Shown: positions 7,929 through 17,270, counted from the first letter of the stretch. The stretch: DNA of 64,000 bases from Endozoicomonas sp. G2_2 (GCF_017744135.1 NZ_JAGHQU010000001.1:310001-374000); one strand, 5' to 3'. Made by a program: numbers and translations. The notes: generated from the sequence alone by a model not told the origin.

Positions 7929-9641
7929 CTAGTAGGGCGTCACGCCGAAGCGTTGCGGCAGGCCCGGACGCTCGATGGTGCCGACCTGGCCGAAATCGGC
8001 GCGGTCGAGAATCTGGTTCAGGCGCCGCTGACCGCCCACGTCGCGCACCACGCGAATTCGCGACGGCTGGCCGTCGTCGCCCAGGCGCAGCACCCAGGCC
8101 AGAAAGCCGCTGGAGAAATGCACAAGGCTGCCGATCGGGTACAGCCCGTGGCGTTTCATGTAGCGCTCCACCCAGCGGCGATCGTCCTCGCCGCTGGCGT
8201 GATAGAGCTCGCGGAATATCTGCAGCGGTGCCTTGGGTTCCCGGTCCCCCACGCCGCGGCTCATCACGTCGATCATGTCGACGACATAAGCCGCACGGGT
8301 AAGCAGGTCCACGGCGACGCTGGCCGGCGCCTCGGGCAACGCGTCGGCCGGCGTATTGAGCCGCTCGATGACCGCTCGGCGCGCACCCCCCGCGGCCCAG
8401 GACGCCGCCGGGCCGAGCGCGGCGAGCAGACCGGTATGGCTGTTGGTCGGGTGCGCGGGGTCGGTGATCAGGGGATCGGTCGAGGCGGTATGCGGGCCGG
8501 CCTCGAGGACGTTGCCCAGGTCGTGGACCAGGGCGGCCACGGTGATGTCGCGCCGGTTGCTGGCGAGGATGTCTTCGGACTGCACCAGATCGGCGAGCCG
8601 GCCGGCGACCGCAATGCAATGCTGGATCACCGGCGGTTGTTCCGGCAGGCAGCACAGCGCATACAAAAACTCCGCGCGGTTCTCGTCGAGTAGCCGGCCG
8701 AGCGTGTCGGCGCTTTCATAAAGGCGCTCGACCGGCAGGGCACGTTCCTGGCGCAGCGCGATTGCCGTGTCGCCCAGCACATGGGCGACGCGGCGCAAAG
8801 ACGCCACCATGGGCGTGTTGTTGGTGGGCGGCTGGTGTTCCTGCCGGTCGAGGCGAATCGACACGCGGGATTCCGTACCGCCGAGAAACAGTCGCGACGG
8901 CTGAATCAGGTGGTTGCTGCCGTGCCCGGCGCGGAACGCGATCTCGCGTTCCATCTCGCGCAGCCACTGGACCACGCCGTTGCGGCGCGCATCGTCGCGG
9001 CGCGCGAAGGCGAAGCCCACATAGGCATGACCATTACGCTCGGCAAGCTGGACATGACGCACGGTGGCCGGCAACGAGGCGCGCGTGCCGTTCGGGAACT
9101 CGATGAACAGCGCGAATACATCCTGGCCGGCGCGCAGCAACATGCCGGCCCGCAATTCGATCTCGATGCCGCAGCCGCCGAGCGACAGGTCCATCAGGCG
9201 CGCGTCGACCGGGTTGCGATCCTCGTACACCTGCAGCTGCACGAGTGCACGCATGCCGCGCACGAGGCGGATACGGGTGGATTCGCGCTTGTTGGATACA
9301 TGCACGCGCGCCGGCTTGGCAATCACCAGTGCGGCGGGCTCCTGTTCGATGCGAAAGGCCTGAACGGCAATGCCGCTGAACAGCAGGGCCTCGACACCGA
9401 GGCTGGCGTGCAGCCGTACACCGGCGTCGAAGCGTTCGCGTGGCAGCCCCTCCGCGGTCAGGCTCAGCGTCAAGCGCTCGCCGCCGTCCTCGATGGCGAA
9501 ATCCTCGATGTCGAAGCGTTCGCCGGTGAGCACGCATTCCACCCGCAGATCGGATCGTCGGGCCTGCTGCAACGACGCCAGCGCGGCGGCTACACGGTCT
9601 TCATCGTCGATTTCGATACGGGGTGGTTGCGTCACGTTCAT
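7929..9641 (-). CDS. PilZ-domain protein with C-terminal HD-type domain
   Basis: 570 residues. A PilZ-type region lies about residues 115-240: ESTRIRLVRGMRA followed by DLSLGGCGIEI, the RxxxR...(D/N)xSxxG pattern that binds cyclic di-GMP. The C-terminal half (about 300-500) has an HD metal-dependent phosphohydrolase-like fold: conserved HC, then ALVHDLGN, then later histidines. I see no clear GYP motif, so phosphodiesterase activity is uncertain. The ATG at 9641 is preferred over the upstream in-frame start at 9692. This could be an effector of the cyclic di-GMP made by the diguanylate cyclase nearby, which is an inference. Confidence 0.78.
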   Translation of the reverse strand: MNVTQPPRIEIDDEDRVAAALASLQQARRSDLRVECVLTGERFDIEDFAIEDGGERLTLSLTAEGLPRERFDAGVRLHASLGVEALLFSGIAVQAFRIEQEPAALVIAKPARVHVSNKRESTRIRLVRGMRALVQLQVYEDRNPVDARLMDLSLGGCGIEIELRAGMLLRAGQDVFALFIEFPNGTRASLPATVRHVQLAERNGHAYVGFAFARRDDARRNGVVQWLREMEREIAFRAGHGSNHLIQPSRLFLGGTESRVSIRLDRQEHQPPTNNTPMVASLRRVAHVLGDTAIALRQERALPVERLYESADTLGRLLDENRAEFLYALCCLPEQPPVIQHCIAVAGRLADLVQSEDILASNRRDITVAALVHDLGNVLEAGPHTASTDPLITDPAHPTNSHTGLLAALGPAASWAAGGARRAVIERLNTPADALPEAPASVAVDLLTRAAYVVDMIDVMSRGVGDREPKAPLQIFRELYHASGEDDRRWVERYMKRHGLYPIGSLVHFSSGFLAWVLRLGDDGQPSRIRVVRDVGGQRRLNQILDRADFGQVGTIERPGLPQRFGVTPY

Positions 9642-9738
9642 GCGGTGCCTGGTGAAGCTTGCGGATCGCGAGGGACACCGGACTATCGGCAAGAATCTCC
9701 TGCGGTTTAGGCAGTTGGCAACGCATCACCCCACATCG

Positions 9739-11067
9739 CTAGCGGCCGCGCGTGGCCGCGTGCGCTCGCCCGGCGGCGCCGAGGACGGTACGCCCGATAC
9801 GCAGCCCGGCGCGGCCCGGGCCCTCGCGCCGGCCCTGGAACGATTCGTTGCGCGGATCCAGTTCGTACAGCCAGTGACCACCATGCGGTGTGGTGGTGTA
9901 GTAGTCCACGCGTTCCTCTTCGGGCACGTCCGGGCGCCGCTGCAGGCGATAGAGCAGGTAGACGCCCAGCGCCAGCAGGAAGGCGGTGTTGGTATAGAAC
10001 AGCCCGTTCGGGCCGAACTCGTCCATCGCGGTAGCGGCGACGACCGGGCCGATGCAGCTGCCGATACCGTACGCCAGCAACAGCGTGGTGCTCGCCGCGG
10101 TGATCTGGTGCGTGGGCATCTGGTCGTTGGTGATTGCCACCGACACCGGATACAGCGCCGCCGACAGGCCCATATACAGACCGACCACGCCAATCAGCGC
10201 CAGCGCATGCTCGCCGCCGACTAACGGAATCGCGGCGCTGGTGCCGGCCGCGATCGCCAGAACCACGATCAGCACGCGGCGCCGGTTAAACCGATCGCAC
10301 AGGCGCCCGATCGGCCATGCGAGGATCATCGCGCCCACGATCGCGCTGGCCATGAACAGCGACACGCGATCGGTCGGCAGGCCGACGCGGTCGGCGTACA
10401 CGGGCGCCATCGCATAGAAGGCGTTGACCAGCAGCCCCGCGACGAGCGACGCGATCACACCCACGGGCGAGATGCGATAGAGCGCCGGCAGCGACAGCCG
10501 CTCGGAACCCTCCACCACGGGCGCGTCCATGCGCGTGAGCGACAGCGGGATCACCGCCAGCGTCACCAGCATCGCCGCCAGCGTGTAGGGGAACATGGTC
10601 TGCGGTGCGCCCACGTTGATCAGCAGCTGGCCCGAGGCGGTCGAGAGGAAGAACACGATCTGATAGACCGCGAACAGGCGTGCGCGATTTTCGTTCGTCG
10701 CCCGGCTGGAGAACCAGCTTTCCATCACGATCATCAGACCGGCCATGGCAAAGCCGCCGAACGCACGCAGCGCGGCCCAGAGGGGCGCGTTCACCGCCAG
10801 CGGATAGATCTGGACGGTCACCGCCAGGGCCGTGGCGAACACCGCGAAGGCGCGAATATGGCCGACGCGTTCGACCACGCGTTCGGCAAACACGGTGCCG
10901 CCCACGAAGCCAACCGAATAACACACCAGAATCCAGCCGATCAGACTGGTGGAAAAACCTTCCACACTCAGACGCAGCCCGAGCAGCGTCATCAGGAAGG
11001 CGTTACCACTGACCAGCAGTACGATGCTGGCGATCAGGGCGATGAGGGAAGTGGCCAGTCGTGTCAT
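9739..11067 (-). CDS. Major facilitator superfamily transporter (YcaD-like)
   Basis: 442 residues with 12 hydrophobic segments. The MFS cytoplasmic motif is visible between helices 2 and 3 (ERVVERVGHIRAF) and again between helices 8 and 9 (GRLCDRFNRRRV). Overall character (MESWFSSRATNENRARLFAVYQ) resembles the E. coli YcaD branch. The C-terminal 60 residues are a hydrophilic Arg/Gly-rich tail. Substrate unknown. Confidence 0.82.
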   Translation of the reverse strand: MTRLATSLIALIASIVLLVSGNAFLMTLLGLRLSVEGFSTSLIGWILVCYSVGFVGGTVFAERVVERVGHIRAFAVFATALAVTVQIYPLAVNAPLWAALRAFGGFAMAGLMIVMESWFSSRATNENRARLFAVYQIVFFLSTASGQLLINVGAPQTMFPYTLAAMLVTLAVIPLSLTRMDAPVVEGSERLSLPALYRISPVGVIASLVAGLLVNAFYAMAPVYADRVGLPTDRVSLFMASAIVGAMILAWPIGRLCDRFNRRRVLIVVLAIAAGTSAAIPLVGGEHALALIGVVGLYMGLSAALYPVSVAITNDQMPTHQITAASTTLLLAYGIGSCIGPVVAATAMDEFGPNGLFYTNTAFLLALGVYLLYRLQRRPDVPEEERVDYYTTTPHGGHWLYELDPRNESFQGRREGPGRAGLRIGRTVLGAAGRAHAATRGR

Positions 11068-11170
11068 TGCAACACCGCGCAGAAGAACGAAAAAAGAAAA
11101 GCTTCAGGCGCCCGGTTCACGGTCCGGGACGTCAATGAGATCAAAAAGATGCCCCGGCGAAGGGCTGGTT

Positions 11171-11530
11171 TCAGCCTGTTTCCAGATGCAGCCGGAGACG
11201 CGGGTGGTCGAAGGCCAGGCGCCCCGCGATTGCCGCCATTCGTGGCAGCGGCCGGCGATAGCACCAGGCCGCGTCCTCGATGCGTTCGCCGCCGATCAGC
11301 AGATGGAAATAGGTCGCATCGCCCTTGTAGGGGCAGTGCGTGCGTGTGGCGGATTCCATCAGGCTTCGAGCCGGTACGGCCGCCTCCGCCAGATAGTGGC
11401 GGGGCGGGTAGCCGCGTTCCTCGAGCCGGATCGTGTCCGTGGTGTCCGCGATCACGGTCTCGCCCACACAGACCCGCACCCGGGCGGTATCGGGAAACAG
11501 CGCGATACGGTCGTTGATATGCGCCGACAT
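11171..11530 (-). CDS. DUF427 domain protein
   Basis: 119 residues. The family core is visible: VRVCVGETVIADTTD, YPPRHYLAEAAV, then CPYKGDATYFHL and a C-terminal FDHPRLRLH. DUF427 proteins are small beta-rich proteins of unknown function. The ATG at 11530 has AAGGA 7 nt upstream and is chosen over an in-frame start at 11629. Confidence 0.8.
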   Translation of the reverse strand: MSAHINDRIALFPDTARVRVCVGETVIADTTDTIRLEERGYPPRHYLAEAAVPARSLMESATRTHCPYKGDATYFHLLIGGERIEDAAWCYRRPLPRMAAIAGRLAFDHPRLRLHLETG

Positions 11531-11787
11531 GGCCGGTCCTTGCGACGATGATCGTTTGGCCAACGCGGGTGCGAGATTCGGTTGGCGGCCAGGTGGCGCA
11601 TAGTCTGGCGTTATTTGCGCTCGATTCAAGCCTTTTGGCGCTAAATCAGATGAATTTTTTGCGAAAGATCCATGTGGCCTCGACCGCCGGGCGCTCGACC
11701 GCCACGAGCGTCGACAGGGAACGCGCTGATAGGCTTACGGGCCGAGCGCCGCAGCCGCCGGCCGTCACCGCGACAAGGAGTCTTTCG

Positions 11788-13419
11788 ATGGATTTTTTCT
11801 ACAACGCGCCGGATCGGGTGGTCGATGAAGTCATCGACGGTCTGGCCCGCATCGCGCCCGTCGAGCGCAGTGTCGAAACCCACGGCGTTCGGCTCGTGCT
11901 CGATCGCGACCGCTGCGGCGAACGGGTGGCCGTACTCTCCGGCGGCGGTGCCGGCCACGAGCCGTCGCATGCCGGCTTCGTCGGGCGCGGCATGCTCGCC
12001 GGCGCGATCGCGGGCGAACTGTTCACCTCGCCCAGCGTGGAGGCCGTGCTGGCCGCAATTCGTGCCACCTGCGGCGCCGCCGGCTGCCTGCTGCTGATCA
12101 AGAACTACACCGGCGACCGGCTCAACTTCGGCCTCGCGGCCGAGCGCGCCGCCCGCGAAGGCTACAAGGTGCGCAGCGTGATCGTTGCAGACGATGTCGC
12201 ACTCCCCGACGCCAGCCAGCAACGCGGCCTGGCCGGCACCGTGCTCGTGCACAAGATCGCGGGACACTACGCGGCCCAAGGCGCGGATCTCGATACCGTC
12301 GCCAACAAGGCCCAGCGCGTCTGTGACTCGCTTTGCTCACTCGGGTTGGCGCTGTCCAGCTGCACGTTGCCCGGTCATGAAATCGACCGGCGTGAGCCGG
12401 AGCTGGGGCTGGGTATTCATAACGAACCGGGCGTGCGCGCGGTCGACCCGCAGGATGCCAACGCGGCCTTGAAGCTCGTGCTCGAGCCGCTGCTTGAGGC
12501 CTTTGATGCCCGTTTCGACGCCGCGACCCCAATGGTCGTACTCCTCAACAACCTGGGCGGCTGTTCGACCCAGGAGATGGGCGTGCTGATGAACGGCCTG
12601 CTCGATGCCGTACCCGCATCGCGCGTCGCGCGTGTGGTTACGCCGGCTGCACTGATGACCTCCATGGACATGCACGGCTTTTCCGTCACTCTGCTGCCGG
12701 CAGATGAGGATTTCGTCACCGCGCTCGAATCACCCGTCGACGCAATCGGCTGGCCCGGCCTGCGCACGCCCGGGGCGATCCAGACCTTCGAGCCGATGCT
12801 CTCCGAACACGACGATCGCGAGCCGGGCGCGCGCGACAGCACGCGCGAGACGCTGATCCGGGCCGTGGTCGACACGCTCGTCGACGCAAAGGACGATCTG
12901 GACGCTCTCGATGCCAAGGTCGGCGACGGCGATACCGGCACCACCTTCGCCGCCGGCGCGCGCGCCGTGGCGCAGGCACTGGACGACGGCGCGCTGTCTA
13001 GCGGCGATGATGCCCGCCTGGCACACGAGATCGGCGACATCCTCGCCCGCGACATGGGCGGCTCCAGCGGCGTGCTGCTGTCGATCCTGTGCACGGCCAC
13101 CGGCGCGGCGCTGGCCGACGGCGAATCGTGGTCGGCTGCGCTGCGCCGCGGCGTGGCACGCATGCAGCACTATGGCGGCGCCAAGCGCGGCGACCGCACG
13201 CTGCTCGACGCGCTTATTCCGGCGATCGACGCCTTGGCGGATGGCGCCGATCTGACCAACGCCGCCCAGCAGGCCCGCGCCGGTGCAGACGAAACCCGGG
13301 CCATGACCCACGCGAACGCCGGGCGTTCGGCCTATGTCCGCGAAGACGCGCTGCGCGACCTCACCGACCCGGGCGCCGAGGCCGTGGCCCGCGTGTGGGA
13401 GCGCCTGGCCGAGGGCTGA
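11788..13419 (+). CDS. dhaK: Dihydroxyacetone kinase, fused DhaK-DhaL (ATP-dependent type)
   Basis: 543-residue single-chain kinase, close to the length of the Citrobacter-type ATP-dependent enzyme. The N-terminal DhaK substrate domain carries LSGGGAGHEPSHAGF and the histidine region near SCTLPGHEID, which in the family binds dihydroxyacetone covalently. The C-terminal DhaL nucleotide domain carries the metal-binding aspartates in DAKVGDGDTGTTFA. It phosphorylates dihydroxyacetone (or glyceraldehyde) to the glycolytic triose phosphate. The ATG at 11788 has an ideal AAGGAG 7 nt upstream. No PTS DhaM is present, consistent with ATP use. Confidence 0.92.
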   Translation: MDFFYNAPDRVVDEVIDGLARIAPVERSVETHGVRLVLDRDRCGERVAVLSGGGAGHEPSHAGFVGRGMLAGAIAGELFTSPSVEAVLAAIRATCGAAGCLLLIKNYTGDRLNFGLAAERAAREGYKVRSVIVADDVALPDASQQRGLAGTVLVHKIAGHYAAQGADLDTVANKAQRVCDSLCSLGLALSSCTLPGHEIDRREPELGLGIHNEPGVRAVDPQDANAALKLVLEPLLEAFDARFDAATPMVVLLNNLGGCSTQEMGVLMNGLLDAVPASRVARVVTPAALMTSMDMHGFSVTLLPADEDFVTALESPVDAIGWPGLRTPGAIQTFEPMLSEHDDREPGARDSTRETLIRAVVDTLVDAKDDLDALDAKVGDGDTGTTFAAGARAVAQALDDGALSSGDDARLAHEIGDILARDMGGSSGVLLSILCTATGAALADGESWSAALRRGVARMQHYGGAKRGDRTLLDALIPAIDALADGADLTNAAQQARAGADETRAMTHANAGRSAYVREDALRDLTDPGAEAVARVWERLAEG

Positions 13420-13437
13420 TTCGTACCGGCGGGCAGT

Positions 13438-14049
13438 TCAGGAGTCGGTAAGCGCGCGCTCGACGAAATCCAGCCGGTCCTGACCGAAGAACAGCTCGCC
13501 GTCGACGATGAAGCTGGGCGCGCCGAAAATACCTTGGGCAACGGCGTCTTCGGTGGCTTCGCGCAGCGCGTCCTTCACCGCCGGATCAGCTACGCGTCCG
13601 GCGAGTTCGTGCCAGTCGAAGCCGGCCGCGGTCAGCGTCGATTGCAGGGCGGCCGGGTCGCCGAGGTCGATGTTGTCGACCCACATTGCACGAAAGACGG
13701 TATCCATATAAGACGCGAAACGCGCGTCGTCGATCAGGGCCATCGCGCCGCGCATGAGCGTGATGGTGTTGACCGGAAACGCCGCGTTGAACCGGAATTC
13801 GATGCCGTAGTGGTCGACGAAGCGCTGCATGTCGACAAGCATGTGCCGGCGTTTGGGCTCGCAGGGCGTCATGCCCGGCGCCTGGTTGTTCGTGGCCTTG
13901 AACACGCCGCCGAGCAGCATCGGCCGCCAGGCCAGGCGCGCGCCGGTGCGCTCCAGCAATGCCGGCAGCTGGGTATAGGCGAGATAGGCATTGGGGCTGC
14001 CGAAGTCGAAGAAGAATTCGAGCGTCTTGTCGGTGGTCTGATGGGCCAT
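13438..14049 (-). CDS. 2-hydroxychromene-2-carboxylate isomerase / DsbA-family oxidoreductase
   Basis: 203 residues with a thioredoxin-like (DsbA/kappa-GST) fold: N-terminal EFFFDFGSPNAYLAY, in which serine replaces the redox cysteine, then a helical insert, and a C-terminal GIFGAPSFIVDGELFFGQDR. Family members isomerise hydroxychromene carboxylate in naphthalene breakdown or act as glutathione-dependent isomerases. It is the last gene of a three-gene operon (thioesterase, SDR, this gene; 9-bp gap). The exact substrate is unknown. Confidence 0.85.
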   Translation of the reverse strand: MAHQTTDKTLEFFFDFGSPNAYLAYTQLPALLERTGARLAWRPMLLGGVFKATNNQAPGMTPCEPKRRHMLVDMQRFVDHYGIEFRFNAAFPVNTITLMRGAMALIDDARFASYMDTVFRAMWVDNIDLGDPAALQSTLTAAGFDWHELAGRVADPAVKDALREATEDAVAQGIFGAPSFIVDGELFFGQDRLDFVERALTDS

Positions 14050-14058
14050 GGGATATCT

Positions 14059-14787
14059 CTAGAAGGTTTCCATCCACGGTCTCAGATCGAGCTCGTGGGT
14101 CCAGGTGTCGCGCGGCTGGCAGTGCAGCTGCCAGTAGGCGTCGGCGATATGGTTCGGGTCGAGAATGCCGCCCTCATCCTTGAGCGCGTAGCGGTCCGGA
14201 AAGTTGTCGCGGATGAAGTCCGTGTCGATCGCGCCGTCGATGATGGTATGCGCCACGTGAATGCCCTCGGGGCCCAGTTCACGCGCCATGCTCTGGGCCA
14301 GTGAGCGCAGGGCGAACTTGGCGCCGGAAAAGGCCGAAAACCCCGCGCCGCCGCGAATCGACGCGGTGGCGCCGGTAAAGATCAGCGTGCCGCGCTGGCG
14401 GGCGCGCATCACGCGTGCGGCCTCGCGGCCGGTGAGAAAGCCCGCGAACGCCGACATCTCCCACACCTTGCGATAGACGCGGGCGGTGGTTTCGTTAATC
14501 CCGAAATGCACGTTGCCGCCGATGTTGAAGACCGCTGCCTCGATCGGCCCGACTTCGGCCTCGATGGTATCGACCATGGCCACGACCTGTGCCTCGTCGC
14601 GGGCGTCGCAGCCGAAGGCGCGGGCCTGTCCGCCGTCGTTCTCGATCGTGGCGACCAGCGGTTCGAGCCGGGCGGCACTGCGGCGCGCGACACAGGCGAC
14701 ATACCCCTCGCGCGCGAACCGGCGCGCGATCGCGCTGCCGGTGGCGTCGCCCGCGCCGACCACCAGAACCGCTTTTTGCGCGCTCAT
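14059..14787 (-). CDS. Short-chain dehydrogenase/reductase (SDR)
   Basis: 242 residues. A glycine-rich nucleotide motif VVGAGDATGSAIARRFA, FNIGGNVHF in place of the usual NNAG, and a C-terminal half typical of SDRs. The catalytic Tyr-x-x-x-Lys is not evident: at that place there is FSAFSGAKFAL, with Phe instead of Tyr while the Lys is kept. It may therefore be an atypical or non-catalytic SDR. GGAGG lies 5 nt before the ATG, and the start overlaps the thioesterase stop by 4 nt. Confidence 0.82.
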   Translation of the reverse strand: MSAQKAVLVVGAGDATGSAIARRFAREGYVACVARRSAARLEPLVATIENDGGQARAFGCDARDEAQVVAMVDTIEAEVGPIEAAVFNIGGNVHFGINETTARVYRKVWEMSAFAGFLTGREAARVMRARQRGTLIFTGATASIRGGAGFSAFSGAKFALRSLAQSMARELGPEGIHVAHTIIDGAIDTDFIRDNFPDRYALKDEGGILDPNHIADAYWQLHCQPRDTWTHELDLRPWMETF

Positions 14788-15314
14788 GCGGCCTCCGGGA
14801 TGTCGAAGACCAGACACGTCGTCGTGGCGTGCGCATACAGCTTGTCGTCCGGACCGACCAGACGCGCCTCGGCCGTGGCGACGCGACGGCCGCGGTGAAT
14901 CACTTCACCGATGGCGCGCACGCGCGGAACGCGATCGGTGAGCGCGCGCACATAGTTCACTTTCAGCTCCAGCGTGGTGTAGGACTGCCCGGCGTCCAGG
15001 GCGCTGTGCACGGCACAGCCCACCGCCGAATCGAGCAGGGCGGCGAACCAGCCGCCGTGAACGGTGCCGAGCGGGTTGTAATGGGCCTGCGACGGCGCGC
15101 CCTGGAATACGGCGCGTCCGTGCTCGACCTCGACCAGGCGGAAGTCCAGCGTGCGGCCGATCGATGCGTTCAGGCCCGCGCCGTCGAGCGCGCTGCGCAA
15201 CAGCGCCAGGCCGCTGGTACGCGCCGGGTCGATCGCCGCGGCATCCGGCCGGGCCGGGATTTCGTCGAGCCGGTTTTCCGCGGCCAGCCATTCGTCGATG
15301 CGGTTCGCTTGCAT
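14784..15314 (-). CDS. PaaI-family hotdog thioesterase
   Basis: 176 residues. The hotdog core is visible as NPLGTVHGGWFAALLDSAVGCAVHS, which carries the conserved HGG and aspartate, then TTLELKVNYVRAL. It hydrolyses acyl- or aryl-CoA thioesters. First gene of the operon with the SDR and the DsbA-like isomerase; a 10-bp-arm inverted repeat lies 12 bp upstream of its ATG. The frame extends to 15344, but the ATG at 15314 matches the family better. Confidence 0.85.
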   Translation of the reverse strand: MQANRIDEWLAAENRLDEIPARPDAAAIDPARTSGLALLRSALDGAGLNASIGRTLDFRLVEVEHGRAVFQGAPSQAHYNPLGTVHGGWFAALLDSAVGCAVHSALDAGQSYTTLELKVNYVRALTDRVPRVRAIGEVIHRGRRVATAEARLVGPDDKLYAHATTTCLVFDIPEAA

Positions 15315-15325
15315 GGGCGTTTCCG

Positions 15326-15351
15326 TTGATATTTGCAGATACAAATATCAA
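15326..15351. promoter_or_regulatory. Long inverted repeat, likely operator of the thioesterase operon
   Basis: Perfect 10-bp arms TTGATATTTG (15326-15335) and CAAATATCAA (15342-15351) around a 6-nt spacer. The element is AT-rich in GC-rich surroundings and sits 12 bp upstream of the thioesterase start. Its size and symmetry suit a dimeric TetR- or MarR-type repressor; a MarR gene lies 1.4 kb away, but the link is inference. Confidence 0.6.
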
Positions 15352-15394
15352 TCGCCATGAACCACGTCAATCCATTGCCGATGCCCGCACGGTT

Positions 15395-15880
15395 TCAGCG
15401 CGCGTAGCGATACGCCAGAGTCTCGTCCTTGCGCGGCCCGGTGATCGACCAGCGCAGATCGAAGCCTTCGGCGGTGAGGGTCAGGCGTGCGTCGTAGCGG
15501 TCCTGCCCGCAGTGGTGTGGCTCGACCGTCTCCAACCGATCGCGGCCCGTCGCGACGAGGTCGAACAGCCACACCGCGGCATCACGGCCGAAGCGCTCGT
15601 GCCAGAGCGACAGGCGATCGCCGTGGCGAGACCAGCGATACACATTGCGAAATGCCACCGGGCTGCCGGCAACACTGGGCGTGAACAGGCCGTTTTCGTG
15701 CAGTCGCACGCCGTCGGGGTCGCGGCTGGTGTCGATGCGCGCCTCGCCCGTGCCGGCCCAGCCGGTCTGCGATCGTGGGCCGGGCGTGGCGCTGAAACGC
15801 AGGCGTGCGAGCCGTGGCAGGCGTTCCCACACCTCTATACTCGACCGCGCATCAGCTTCGTACGGGACAGGACGGGACAT
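15395..15880 (-). CDS. DUF6314 family protein
   Basis: 161 residues. Lipocalin-like beta-rich pattern with late conserved motifs HHCGQDRYDARLTL and WSITGPRKDETLAYRY, typical of DUF6314 proteins, whose function is unknown. Its ATG overlaps the ATG of the divergent EamA gene by 2 nt, so each gene's leader lies inside the other coding region. The true start could be a little further downstream. Confidence 0.7.
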   Translation of the reverse strand: MSRPVPYEADARSSIEVWERLPRLARLRFSATPGPRSQTGWAGTGEARIDTSRDPDGVRLHENGLFTPSVAGSPVAFRNVYRWSRHGDRLSLWHERFGRDAAVWLFDLVATGRDRLETVEPHHCGQDRYDARLTLTAEGFDLRWSITGPRKDETLAYRYAR

Positions 15881-16739
15881 GGCGATTCTGGCGGGCGTGA
15901 CCCTGCTGTGGGCTTTTTCATTCAGCCTGATCGGCGTCTATATATCGGGCCAGGTGGACAGCACGTTCGCCGTACTGACGCGCATCACGCTGGCCCTGGC
16001 CGTGTTCGCACCCATGATGCGCTTTCGCGGCCTGGATTTGCGACTCGCCGCAGGCCTGATGGCGGTAGGCGCGGTCGAGCTTGGACTGATGTATGTCTTT
16101 TTCTATCAGTCGTTTCTCTGGCTGTCGGTCCCGGAAGTGTTGCTGTTCACGATTCTCACGCCGGTCTATATCGCGGTGCTCGAGGATGGGCTTGCGCGGC
16201 GTTTCGATCCACGCTGTCTGGTCGTTGCGGTCGCTGCGGTGGTGGGCGCGGCGGTCATCCGCTACGCGCCGGTCAGCGCCGACTACTGGCGCGGATTTCT
16301 GATCGTGCAGGGCGCGAATCTTTGTTTCGCGGCCGGTCAGGTGGGCTATCGCCGGCTGGCGCCGCGCCTGCCGAGCGATGTGCCGCTGCATGCGCTGTTC
16401 GGCTGGTTCTTCGCCGGTGCCTGGCCGCTGGCCTTCGCCCTGTTCTGGTGGTTGGGCGACACCGCGCAACTGCCGCAGACAGCGACCCAGTGGGGCGTGC
16501 TCGCCTGGCTTGGGCTCGGCGCCTCCGGGCTGGGCTACTACGCCTGGAATCACGGCGCGACGCGCGTCGACGCGGGTACGCTGGCGGTCATGAACAACGC
16601 ACTCATCCCGGCCGGTCTGGCCGTCAACCTGCTGATCTGGAACAAGGATGCCGATGTGGCGCGGCTGGTTGCCGGTGCGGCGATCATTGCGGCCGCGTTG
16701 GTGCTGAATACGTTCTGGGGATATCGACAGCGCACCTAG
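15879..16739 (+). CDS. EamA/DMT-family transporter
   Basis: 286 residues with ten hydrophobic helices in two EamA repeats (first from MAILAGVTLLWAFSFSL, second from DYWRGFLIVQGANL). The drug/metabolite transporter superfamily usually exports amino acids or metabolites; the substrate cannot be told. Its stop overlaps the stop of the convergent MarR gene. Confidence 0.82.
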   Translation: MAILAGVTLLWAFSFSLIGVYISGQVDSTFAVLTRITLALAVFAPMMRFRGLDLRLAAGLMAVGAVELGLMYVFFYQSFLWLSVPEVLLFTILTPVYIAVLEDGLARRFDPRCLVVAVAAVVGAAVIRYAPVSADYWRGFLIVQGANLCFAAGQVGYRRLAPRLPSDVPLHALFGWFFAGAWPLAFALFWWLGDTAQLPQTATQWGVLAWLGLGASGLGYYAWNHGATRVDAGTLAVMNNALIPAGLAVNLLIWNKDADVARLVAGAAIIAAALVLNTFWGYRQRT

Positions 16740-17200
16740 CGTGCGGCCGGCGTATCGCGGTCGGGGTCGTCGTCCAGCGCCTCGGTGAGTTCGTCGAGGA
16801 GCTGGTGCAGGCGTACGATCTCGGCTTCGCCGATACGGGCGTTGATCGCCTCCTGGGCCTGTTTCCAGCAACGCCGGGCCTCGTCGCGGCGGGCCCGTCC
16901 GGCTGCGGTGGCCTCGATCAGGCGGCTGCGTCCGTCCGTGCCGGCCCGGCGCGCGATCCAGCCGTGGCGTTCGAGTGTGTCCAGCGTGCGCGTGAGGGTA
17001 GAGTTATCGAGGCGCATCCGGCGCGCCAGTTCACCGGCACGCACGGGCCCGAAAGCCACGATCTGCGACAGCAGCGAATACTGCGTGCCCTTGAGCCCCG
17101 CCTGTGTGAGATGGTCGTCGTAATGGCGCGCCACGACGCGCCCGAGCTGGCGCAGCTTGAAGTTGGTGCAGCCTCGAGGGCGCGGATTCTCGGCAGTCAT
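16736..17200 (-). CDS. MarR-family transcriptional regulator
   Basis: 154 residues with a winged helix-turn-helix: TQYSLLSQIVAFGPVRAGEL, recognition region MRLDNSTLTRTLDTLERHGW, wing RRAGTDGRSRLIEAT. MarR proteins repress adjacent genes and respond to small aromatic or lipophilic ligands. It is divergent from the atoE-like gene, with inverted repeats between them, so control of that transporter (and of itself) is likely. Confidence 0.88.
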   Translation of the reverse strand: MTAENPRPRGCTNFKLRQLGRVVARHYDDHLTQAGLKGTQYSLLSQIVAFGPVRAGELARRMRLDNSTLTRTLDTLERHGWIARRAGTDGRSRLIEATAAGRARRDEARRCWKQAQEAINARIGEAEIVRLHQLLDELTEALDDDPDRDTPAAR

Positions 17201-17270
17201 GCGCTTATTGTGCGCCCGTCAGGCCGCTTGGCAAGCCGGCGGCCTCCGGATGGTCTTTGACCAATGTTCA

